From: Chlorokybus atmophyticus
Taxonomy: Eukaryota > Streptophyta > Chlorokybophyceae > Chlorokybales > Chlorokybaceae
Direction: 5' to 3'
DNA length: 64,000 nucleotides
Assembly (NCBI GenBank): GCA_009103225.1
Contig: RHPI01002438.1
Location: 192,507-256,506, forward strand
Below the pieces are notes generated by a model that was not told the origin of the DNA, made no database searches, and saw nothing but the letters and a program-made list of their open reading frames with translations. The translations under genes were made by a program, and so were the position numbers. This document shows, piece by piece, positions 20,293 through 30,477 of this stretch (its first letter is position 1; each line of letters starts with the position of its first letter).

Positions 20293-23169
20293 ATGGATCC
20301 GGCGGTGTTGGACAGCGGTTCGGGTGTGTGCAAGGCCGGGTTCGCCAGCCCCGAGGGACCTCCGGCCGTCGCCGCCACCGCCGCCGTGCGCAGGGCCGAG
20401 GGGGCGGAGGAGGACGCAGCGTGGGTGTGGCCTGTCCAGCGTGGACAAGTGAGTACAAGAGGTGTAACCATTGTGCTTCTGAATTGTGTATGGTTTTTTC
20501 TTCGTGTTCTTGGTGTATGCCCTTCTGCAACGCTCGATGTTGTGACATTGAGGACAGCAATGCAAGCTCGGTCGCTTGCGCTAGATGTAGTACGATGGAT
20601 CTGCTATCGTCTCAGCATTCCACCAGTCACTTCAGCAGTCTCACTCAGCTGTGTGCAGCTTCCTGCTCAGTTGTTGTGCAAGCACAACAACTGACATGAG
20701 GCAGCGAGCAAAACACTCACAAAAGGGGTAGTTAGCCTGCACCTGTCACACCACCACTCCCATGCACACGCTGGATTCCAGTCCTTAAGTGCCTGGGGTT
20801 TGGTTGTCAATGTCACTTGTATGTGCATGCTCGCGTAAAGCTGTGCTATGACGTTTGGCCAGGTTGTGGCCTGGGGTGAGGCGGAGGCGCTGTGGAGGTG
20901 GGCGCTGTACGAACAGCTGGGTTGGGTGGAGGGCGAGGAGGGACCGCTGCTGCTGACAGAACCAGCGCTCACCTCCAAGTACGCACGCGAGCGCGCCACA
21001 CAGGTGCAATTGTTGATTTGAGTCTCGGAAGCCCACATGCACTTTGCTGCAGAACGCTCACGAATGCAAGAGTGCCACATACGCAGCAACTGTCACAATG
21101 AACAGAGCAGCAAGCAGGAAGGGGAAGAGCTGTATGCATCAAAGCCCATGTGTTCTTAAACGCGCTTTGTTTGTCAATAGCAGCTTGCAAGGCTTTGGCC
21201 CAAAGCAAGTGCACTTAGTACAGTTACCAGAGATATTGTGCCCCTGCGTGCGTCCGTGCGTGTGACCTATGGCTCATCCTTGGAGCTGACAGGTGTTGTT
21301 TGAAGACTTCAACGTTGCGGGCTTGTACATTGCTGAGCAAGCCCCGATCTCGTGCTTTGCGGTCGGCCGGCTGACCGCCACAGTCATCGACATCGGCCAT
21401 GGCAAGATCGGTGCGTCTCATGTTTCCCTCTGTTGTGTTGTAATTACGCTGTGCAGTGGTATGCCACATTGTGCTACTCCTCACTGAACAATGCTGTGAT
21501 ATGCCACACTGCATATCATTTCTGCACCAATGTGCATACCTTACTACACTACACTGATGTATATACAGCACTATTGAAACTTTATTTGCTGCACTACACT
21601 GTACTGCACTGTGCTGCCCTGTGCTGTGCTGCACATTGGTTTTGCATCTATGGTACGCTACACAGTACCATGGCATGCGTATAGCGCAGTATACGACACT
21701 GCACTACAGCATACTATGTACTTAGAATCCTGTGCGGTACTTCATTGTTGTTTGCCTGTGTTGTACTGTACTCAACTCTGCAGTACTACACCTTGCTGGG
21801 AACGGTGCTACTACTCTAAACTCTCTTATAGCACATAGAGTCCTGTACAGTCACATGTGACACAGTATGGTATAGTGACTGATCCAAAGTGTACTGTTTG
21901 CTTGTTGATTGGATAGTCTTCATATCTTACTCGTTGACAAACTCAACGTGGTGGCTTTGTTGCACCAGACATCGTGCCGGTCGTGGAGGGCGTGGCGGTG
22001 TCGAGTGCTGCGCAGCGCCTGCGATTGGGCAGCGGAGACATCACGGACATGCTCATGCGCGAGCTCGGGAGACGGGGCCACACGGTCGACACGCACGCTG
22101 CCATGGACCTCAAGGAGCAGATCTCCAAGACGGCCGCGTCGGCCTCAGATTATGACCGACTTCGAAGTGAACCAACCGATGGCGCCGCACCAATGCAAGA
22201 GGTGGTAGTTTGTGTTTTACTGGGTTGCCTTGTGCATGCGTGCGTGGGCGTGTGCGTGTGTGTGGCACACGCCCACAATTGCACATGCTTGTGTGCTGAA
22301 TGACCGTGTTGCAGTGGTAAACGTGTGCTGTGTTGGTGTGTGTGCATGTGCTGTGTTGGTGCATGTGTGTGTGTGCAAACGCTGCAGTGGTCTGTGCGTG
22401 TGCGTGCTGCTAACGTACAAGCTCTATTGTGTACAACAATGTTGGTTTACAACCCTAACTGACCAATGACCCAATGCAGGAAGAGCACACATTGCCTGAT
22501 GGTCAAATCATCAGAACAGCGCGCGAGGGTTGGGACTGCGGGGAGGCGCTCTTCCGTCCGGCAGACTTTCTCGGGACGGAGTATGCGGAGTACTGCCTGC
22601 CCATAGCCGTGTACAACAGCATCATGAGCTGTCACATGGACCAGCGGCGCAACCTGTTTGAGAACCTGCTGCTTTGCGGAGGGTGCTCCACCATACCTGG
22701 TAAGAGAATAGGTCTCGTGTTGCGTGTATGCTAAGGGTGGAAGTTGTTTCGTGTGGTTTGTGACTGTCGTGTATGGCGCTGCTTGGTCAGGTTTGCCGGA
22801 GCGGTTTCTTAGTGAGATAAGCGACCTGGCTCCGCCTTCTTTTCGACCTGCACTTGTAAAGGTACGTCCCAGTTTCAGCAAGTGTGGATATGTTGCACCA
22901 TGTCATGTGTGTTTGGAGAAACAAGTTGTTCACACGCCAGCACTGTTGATCTTTCCAAAGGGCGGGCAAAGCGTCTCGTGGCTATAATTGTCAACACTGG
23001 CACATTTGTTGTGCAGCCTCCAGAGTACATGCCGGATGCGACACTGCAGTTTTCAGCTTGGATTGGAGGCGCCATCTTGGCCAAGATAGTCTTTCCACAA
23101 AATCAGCACGTCACCAAGTTTGACTACGACGAGACAGGGCCTGGGGTTGTACATAGGAAATGCTTTTGA
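20293..23169 (+). CDS. ARP7: Actin-related protein 7 (SWI/SNF-type remodeller subunit)
   Basis: Seven exons join in phase: 20293-20448, 20863-21003, 21293-21410, 21969-22201 (or 22204), 22480-22699, 22791-22861, 23017-23169 (stop TGA), giving 363 residues, the length of plant ARP7. The N-terminus has the actin-fold nucleotide loop (LDSGSGVCKAGFASPE). Further actin-fold signatures follow: LLLTEPALTSKYARE, TATVIDIGHGK, FENLLLCGGCSTIPG and FSAWIGGAILAK. The C-terminus, HVTKFDYDETGPGVVHRKCF, matches the plant ARP7 ending, which identifies the subfamily. Plant ARP7 is a nuclear subunit of SWI/SNF remodelling complexes. The 558-base intron after 21410 is full of imperfect TACTGCACTG repeats. Convergent with the downstream SKA2 gene. 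Confidence 0.93.
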
Positions 23170-23394
23170 GGCTGCAAAATCACGCATGTACTATAGTTTG
23201 TGTCCTGCAAGGATGGCCCACACATACACTACCATGCAAAGTTATGTCACAACATTGCGACGTCGGCCATTACAATTCACAGGGCACTATTGCTTCACCA
23301 GTTGCTCACGGTATTGACACCCATATAAGTATCAAGCTTGCCACATGCAATGCCCAACGGGAAGGCATGCCACATGCAATCCCAGTTCAACAGT

Positions 23395-23450
23395 CCTAGA
23401 CAGTGTATATAAAGGGTATGGTACGGTGGCAACATGCATGGTGTGCATAA
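23395..23450 (+). repeat. Dispersed repeat family A, short copy 4
   Basis: About 45 bases (GTGTATATAAAGGGTATGG then GGCAACATGCATGGTGTGC) match the core of copies 1 and 2. It lies between the 3' ends of ARP7 and SKA2. Confidence 0.65.
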
Positions 23451-23664
23451 GTTGTTGTTGCAAGTTTCAAATACCCTTGGCAAAAAAAGTACTTTATTCA
23501 TGTGCGCTGAGCATTGATTGTTGGTAACAATGTTGCGCAATCTAAGCATCAGCTGTGTCTGGGTGAAGTGCATGTTCCAACCTGCCACAGGTCCAACACC
23601 CTTTCCAACCGTCCAGATTCCCCGCTTTACACCAAGATGCCACAACGGCAGGCTACACTTTGTG

Positions 23665-24676
23665 TCATGCGGCAGTCGTGGACCTAATCAGCTCCAAGTT
23701 CAGGTCTTCATGGGATATGAGCCCCGCACCATCTCGCAACACGGAAATGCCTGCCAGCATGGCATGTGTTCAGCGCCTATATATATTAACCAGAAGCACC
23801 CATACTACAACAACACTTGTGGCTTACGTGACTGGAGGCTGAGTTGCGAGTTCCATTCGCTCAGCACTTGTCTGAAGCTGTCATACACGGCGTTATCCTG
23901 ACCGTCGCCATCGCTCTGTGCCATGCCCGCTGTCGCGCGCAGCCGCTGCAACTCCTGTCTGCTGCCGACCAGCCCCGCGCGCGCCGCATCCACCAGGTCC
24001 TGCGGACGCTACCTTGTTGGGCACAATAGCATGCACGCAGGCATCAATCAGACAAATGCTGTTTCCGGTGCCTACAAAAGGTGTTTTTCTGCTGTCTATT
24101 CATTTGTTTGTTGTGATCTGCTAACCACACGACAAAGACACACAATGCGTGTGCGCTATGTCAAATGCACATGTAAGGGTAGATGGGTGAAGTAAGTCAA
24201 CTAGTCAGCTATTGTTAGCAATCCCAGGACTTCTATCTAACATCTCCTGCTTGCCTGTTTGGCGGCTAGCAAGCGGTCCGCTTCAGCCTTAACGATGGGC
24301 AGCTCTGTCTGCAAGCGCTTCACTTTTTTCAGCAGCGACAGTGGGTTCACCTGCCATTATTATCAGCATTATCATTAGCAGCAGCAGCAGCAACAATCAC
24401 ACGCAGATAAGCAGCCCTTTGCTGCAAGCCATACACGCGTCTATCTGCACCACGTTTTGCTACAGAGTGCTCGTAATACAGGACAAAGGTTGGCAAACGA
24501 AACTTGCATGATGCTTACGGGGCTTGAAGCGTACGTGTCCGCAAACTCCGTCTCCAGCTTGTGGCTGATTAACTACAGAAGATCGCAGTCAGTACTTACC
24601 GCTCTATATAGATTACCAAAACAAGGCAATGCGGCGTTGTATGCGTGTGTGTACGCGCAGAGTAGTTGAGAATGCA

Positions 24677-24733
<57 letters not shown>

Positions 24734-24798
24734 CAGACCTCCAGCTCAGCGTGCAGTCTGTCCAGCGCCAGCGCCAGCGCCGCCGCCGCCGCCTCCAT
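23665..24798 (-). CDS. SKA2: SKA2-like spindle and kinetochore protein
   Basis: Five exons join in phase: 24798-24739, 24572-24519, 24350-24255, 23999-23828, 23750-23665 (stop TGA), 155 residues. The order of conserved blocks fits SKA2 of plants: LISHKLETEFADTY, VNPLSLLKKVKRLQTELP, LLAAKQDLVDAARAGLVGSR, then FRQVLSEWNSQL. The N-terminal two thirds should be helical coiled coil. SKA2 belongs to the Ska complex, which couples kinetochores to microtubules in mitosis. Oddities: intron 3 has a GC donor (CAG then GCAAGC), and intron 1 runs from its donor straight into a long CT/GA microsatellite (24689-24730). The short Ala-rich N-terminus begins at the only in-frame ATG. Confidence 0.88.
24689..24730. 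repeat. GA/CT dinucleotide microsatellite
   Basis: About 21 GA units directly inside the first intron of the SKA2-like gene, 8 bases from the 5' splice site (donor at 24738 on the minus strand). It acts as an extended pyrimidine tract on the transcript strand. Confidence 0.95.
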
Positions 24799-24965
24799 AT
24801 GTGGCTGACCTCTCTTCCCTAGTTCAAATCAAAGACAAGCTGTTTTTCCCGCGCAAATGCACCCGGTTGTTGCGATCCGGATTCGTAAACAAGCCTACTG
24901 GAACCATATCAAGACTAAGCAAATAAAACCTAACCATTGGCCAGAGGCCACACCACCCGAAACAC

Positions 24966-25150
24966 AGCAGGGAGACGTCGGCTGCAAAACCCGCTGGTGA
25001 CGCAGGGCGCGACACCTTGGCCACAAAGCTGTGGCGGCTACTTGGAGCGGGCAGCTCTCGCAGATGGTTGGCTGAGCGCTAGCGCAGACGGCAAGAGACT
25101 CCCGACGTCACCAGCGGGTTTGGGGAAACCACCGATGGCGTTTCTGCCGC
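24966..25150 (+). repeat. Dispersed element B, copy 2 (16-bp inverted ends)
   Basis: The minus strand of this segment aligns with 2931-3120. Here the internal inverted ends are perfect: AAACCCGCTGGTGACG near 24983 and its complement CGTCACCAGCGGGTTT near 25107. The 125-base interval between and including them is the likely element core, and the homology extends another 40-60 bases on one side. Confidence 0.8.
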
Positions 25151-26029
25151 GCAGTGTAGACGGCACTGCCTTGCAGGAAAGGCCGGCGCCTACACAAACC
25201 TGCGGATGCATGTGAGTGGGACATGGACAAAGGGGAGAGCGAAGAGAAGGAGTTTTATAATGGACGCGCTTGGGCTTGAGGGGGAATACGGATTTCTATG
25301 ATCGTCAATAACAGTCAAAGCCATCCATGCCATGTGCAAGCATGCAAGGTGCTTACGAGAAGCGCCTCTGGTGAATATGGTCAGCGACTGCCAAAGCGGT
25401 CCATGCCGCAAGCATACGGTATAAGAGATGATGCCGCATTGAAGGACATTGGACAAAACAATGATGGGCATAGCGAAATGAACTAGGCACACAAGGACAC
25501 TTATCAATATGGTCGGGGGGTGTAGTTATGAAGCTAACAATTTAACCAACCAGCTACACAAAGTGTTTGCGTGCGTGCAAATGCAGTAGTAGGTGCAAAT
25601 AGAGAAAGGGAGGGATAAAGTTACAACCTGCAGCAGCTAGGGGAGAGAGGCAAAAGTGCGTGAGAGTACAGCGCGGGGCAGTGCAATGCACTGCGGCAGA
25701 GCGTGGCCGCAAGCATGCACGGAGCATTTCATATGCATGTGTGCTCGCTTTCATGAACCGGCGGAACTTTATGTGGCATCACAGTGTGGTTATCTGTATA
25801 TCAGACGAAAAAGTTGTGAAAAAGATACACAGCCATCCGATGATGTTGTTGCTGATAATTCATGATGATTGCGTGGTTGTAACATGCATGCAAGCATACT
25901 TGCATGTTAAATCGTCGCAAAATGTTTCCCCTGCCGGCCGATTTAATATTGGCAACGGCCGTGCACCTGAGGATACTTATTTGGAATGTCGACCTTCAGT
26001 CTACCGGCGATCTCGATATAGGGACCTAA

Positions 26030-26672
26030 GCATAACGGCCGTCACCAATAGTTGGCGGCCGTCTGCATAAAGGGACTAACCCTAATTAATAGGTACATGT
26101 CAGGTACTCAACAGTTAAGCAAAGGGGACTTGACCTAACCAACAGGTAACTGACCGGTACCTATCAGTTAGGTACCGGCAATTGTACGCTAATTGAGCGA
26201 AATTGTCAGGTACCTTAAGCTACCTACCGTTAATAATGTGTACCTTTAAAGGTACCTGCTGGTACCGCTCAGTCGTGATTAAGTGTCACACGTGATTGTC
26301 GTCATCAGCTGTGCAAGAATGCGTGACAAATAATACAAAACAAAATAAATAAATTATAATGTAATATATTGAGCTACTACTACTACTGCTAGTACAACTA
26401 GACTACCACTACTGCTACCACTACCACTACTGCTACTACTACCTTAGGTACTACTGCTAGTACTACCCTCATACTGAGCTGCGGCTCCTGCACCGCCCAC
26501 TCCAGCTCCGCCGCCGCCATTCCTTCGACGACAACGCCGCCGCCGCCTGGCCTGGTCTGGCCTAGCCTGGCCTGGCCTGGCCGCCCTAAGGCAAGGAGGG
26601 TGGCTAGATGGCATGCGGTGTTGCGCGTAGTACAACGTCAGACAGCAACCAAGCTGACCTACTGTTAGCCGT

Positions 26673-26703
<31 letters not shown>

Positions 26704-27330
26704 TACAACGCTCTGTTCAACTTGAAGCCGTTGAGCGTTTGAATAACTTGGGCAGCTCAGGTTATTCAAAAGCGTTGTCGAAACGTGACTTGCAACGGCA
26801 CTATCGTATTATTATAATGGTATGAAAGTATATTATCGCAGTGGCACTATCTGTTCGTACCATTGACATAGTACGCCGGCTGCATTGTACCAGCGTCTCG
26901 ACTTGCCGACCTTTAGGGACCGGCGGTCACTTGCTTATCATACTTGACACATAATAAATAGGTCGCCGCCGCGTTAAGTGCACGACCGGCGATCGGCCGT
27001 CACTTAAAAAACGCGGTAAGGTCACCTGATAGGGATTAACGGCGACTGGCTTGCCAAAGTAGGCAGGCCGTCGCGCATACTTTTTGACGCTCAGGGTACG
27101 ACCGACGGTCGGCCGTCACTGTATGTGACTAAAACGTGACTTATCTGCTATACAGATAGATCGCCATCGCGCAAATGCGACGACCGACAATTGGCCGTCA
27201 CCTTAAAGTGCGGTGTTGCCGCCACAGGCAGGCCGCCATCGATTGTACGTATCGGTCGACCGCTTGCCATCGGTATAAGTTGCTTGATAGTAACGGCCGT
27301 CCTGAAAAGTCCCTTTATGGACGAATCCGT
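26030..27330. repeat. Degenerate GGCCGTCAC repeat array
   Basis: The word GGCCGTCAC or a close variant recurs at about 26036, 26994, 27111 and 27192, with GGCCGTC forms near 26056, 27066 and 27294. Longer shared context, CGACCG(A/G)C..TCGGCCGTCACT, is clear at 26983, 27098 and 27181. Units are roughly 80-120 bases and strongly diverged. It may be an old satellite or remains of a nested transposon. Confidence 0.55.
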
Positions 27331-28767
27331 TACGTCAGGTAGGGTTCGGCAGGGTCAGGCACTCGTCAGTCCCTCAGTCCCTTGTTGGTCACCGTGTAAA
27401 ATTTGCGACGATGTGCCATGCGTACTTTGTTTGCTTAGCATGTCACGGTCACTGTTGGACGTGAATAAAAACACAGCCATGTAGCATTGTGTTGGAAGTC
27501 AATTGCACGTGCATAAGAAAAACTCTCTGAGCATGCAACGCATGTATTTATCCTCTTACATTAAGGTTTTTCAACTTCGCATGCGAGGATAAATGCGCCG
27601 CAACAATAAGCAGCACTTCGCAAACACTTTAGGCTATTCATATTTCGAAAATGCTGGCATTACGTTATCATTCATAGCAATAGCATTAATGGAGGATTAA
27701 GAAAATATCAACAAATATGCTATAAGCAATAGCGGTACAAATTGTAACACACATTGATGTAGTGAAAGACGACATTGGGTGCTACCGGTCGGTGTGATTT
27801 GTGTATGCGTATAGCTATAAACGAGACAAATATTGATACTTTCTCATTTGTCAATTTGAGCTCAATGCGTCCTTAATATATACTTCATCTCAAAGGAGGA
27901 AAAATACGACCGGTGCAAATATCTCATGTCTAACAATACACTCAAGTTGTAGCGCAAAGTGTAGCTTGCGGTGCACATTAATGCTTAAATTATTCTTAGT
28001 ATGCAACACTATGATACGATGATTTGTGTGCATACTGTTGCGCATTGACAGCGAGTTTGAAGGTATGAATTGACCCTTTATGTTTTATTAAAATAACATA
28101 AAACAACCCCCATTTGATTGTATATTGTGCATACGTTGTGTACAATTACCTAAGCCAAAACGCTATTTTGATTACATGTTGTAAAGTTGCATTACAGCCA
28201 TAAACAAGGTAAGATAAATGGGGTCATGAAACACTTACGCGCAATATTATCACTTGGGTGGTACAATGGTATTGAACAACACCATGTTTACGGTTACCAA
28301 CTGTCATATAAAACTTCGGGTTTGTACGACATAGTCACTTGATTTCATGATTATTCGTATGCATTTGTGGTTGAATGACCATAATACCATGATCACAATT
28401 CTTACAATCGCTTACGATTACCTATTACTATGTTTATTATTGTTGCCATGAACGCAATTATTGTCGTATTATTCTTACTATCATCAGCAATAATAAAAAA
28501 TTCAAACATTGCATGTTTGCATAATAAAATGCATATCAGTTTCTTTGATTAATTATATGAATGCCACACTTATTATTTATCGTGCATGGATTACAAACAT
28601 ATTTGCAAAGAAATAAACAACAAGAAGTGCACGCACAATATCTGGTTTGATTGTAGTATGGTATACCATATTTCATTGGTTAGCAGCCCACGCAAGAATA
28701 CCCCCCCCCCTCCCCAAAAAAACATGCATTTATTCAAGTGTAATTCTTATTAAGGGGGAGGGGGGGG

Positions 28768-29000
28768 NNNNNNNNNNNNNNNNNNNNNNNNNNNNNNNNN
28801 NNNNNNNNNNNNNNNNNNNNNNNNNNNNNNNNNNNNNNNNNNNNNNNNNNNNNNNNNNNNNNNNNNNNNNNNNNNNNNNNNNNNNNNNNNNNNNNNNNNN
28901 NNNNNNNNNNNNNNNNNNNNNNNNNNNNNNNNNNNNNNNNNNNNNNNNNNNNNNNNNNNNNNNNNNNNNNNNNNNNNNNNNNNNNNNNNNNNNNNNNNNN
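28768..29000. other. Assembly gap (N run) between C/G homopolymers
   Basis: 233 N bases. The sequence before the gap has a run of C and CCCC (28700-28715), then AAGGGGGAGGGGGGG; after the gap it starts with GGGGGG. The flanking C-run and G-run could pair as a hairpin, which may explain the failure. Confidence 0.95.
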
Positions 29001-29966
29001 GGGGGGAAGGGCTTTTGTACAAAGGTTGGGCTTCTATCTGGGCAAAGACATCATATATGCACTAGTGCGTAGCAGCATGTAATATACATGTATATACAAT
29101 CATTCTATCATTTTGAGTACTATTTTGCATAAATAGACCAACACTTAAATTGTTACTCAATGACACCACACTTATGAAACTGTTGGCACCAATAGTTGCA
29201 TCAATATATTGTAACTGCCATACAGTTTGCAAATTGCAGATTTTGCAAGCAAACATTCCACAGCCATGCAAAAAACGCATAGCCTAATTCGTACCTCACC
29301 TTGCATCTACTGTTTACTCTCGGTATACAAATTACGTTTTATTTTTCAGCTTTTCATGGTACCAACGGGGTTATTCTTTTGGCGCTTATAACAATATATA
29401 TTCTTTTATTGTCTATATATATTCCACTAAAAGATGTATTTTCGTAATATCCGTAAGTCACGTCACCGTATGCTGATGTGGCAAGAAAGGAATTGAGACA
29501 TAGACATCAATAATTATGTTATGTACATAACTATTTATGAATTTTGTGACATGTTTATGCTAGTAACAATGTAATAGCATGCCGTTAACGAGGTATTCCC
29601 CCTTTATAAGACTGAGCCCCCTCAAAATTATGTACAAGACTATTCCACTAACCAATAAAATTTGCCTATTAAACCATCGGTCTTTTGCAAATTTATGATC
29701 TTAACGGGGTTATTCTCTTTAACCGAAGCCTTTCAACGGCAAACACCCTTGCACAAGGTGCTGCACGCCTACCTGGTATCCCTTGGCTTTAGTGTTTGAT
29801 GTATGCTTCTCGCGTCACCGTTTGATAAAGAGAGCGCTTGGCAACTTGGGGGCCAGGTACGGCGGATTGGGCAGTCGCAAGTTGCGACTCGCAACAGTAA
29901 GAGTTACAAAGCGTGTGTACCGGTATGCAGTGCATTGTCTGTGAATTTATCTAGGTAAACAGCCTG

Positions 29967-29993
29967 CACTGTCTAGGATATTCCTAGACAGTG
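29967..29993. repeat. Perfect 12-bp palindromic hairpin
   Basis: CACTGTCTAGGA (29967-29978) and its exact complement (29982-29993) are separated by TAT. It lies about 480 bases upstream of the AP2 gene start. Confidence 0.9.
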
Positions 29994-30477
29994 CCGAGGG
30001 GACAGTCACCGGCAGGTTTGCTTTTTCGTGCCGGTATCCCCAAGGCTGCATGGCCAATGCATGCACGTTGTGTGCGTCCAAGCAGCCATGTTGCCTGTGC
30101 CTCGGACGCCCGAGGCTGGCCGTCCATGGGCGGAGCAGCAGGCTGGTGGCCATGGGGGAGGGGAGTGTGGGGGTGGGGCGGGGAGAAGGAGAGGACGGGC
30201 AAGAGACGTCTGTCAGTGCCGTTGCCTGCCCCTCTGTCCCTTTCATCTTCCATGAGCAGCAGCTTGCTGCTCCGGCTCCTGTGGTTGCGTGGGGAGCAAG
30301 GAAGCTTTGCCACAGCGTGCTGGTTGGCATCGGTTGGTGTGCCGGAGGGTAACCAACCTGACTTGACTGGACCACACAGCCTTCGCCAAGCAGATGCTGA
30401 AGGAGTGAGCTAGGGAGAAACCACATGCATGCTAGCCCTCCCCAACGGTAGCATTCGGTTTGCTATTTGCTCTAAGC

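Larger units (their letters stand above)
24799..30477. other. Gene desert with degenerate repeats and a gap
   Basis: No gene was found in 5.7 kb. Contents: element B copy 2 (24966-25150); a GGTACC-rich block (about 26085-26270); a degenerate GGCCGTCAC array (26030-27330); a run of GCC triplets (about 26676-26702); an AT-rich stretch (27500-29750); an N gap (28768-29000); three AACGGGGTTATTC-type motifs (29364, 29587, 29703); and a hairpin (29967-29993). The last 500 bases before 30478 are GC-richer and may be 5' leader of the AP2 gene. Confidence 0.6.

Noticed and set aside
29947-30426. 159-codon minus-strand frame upstream of the AP2 gene
   Set aside because: GC-rich low-complexity sequence with overlapping frames on both strands; more likely 5' leader or promoter of the AP2 gene.
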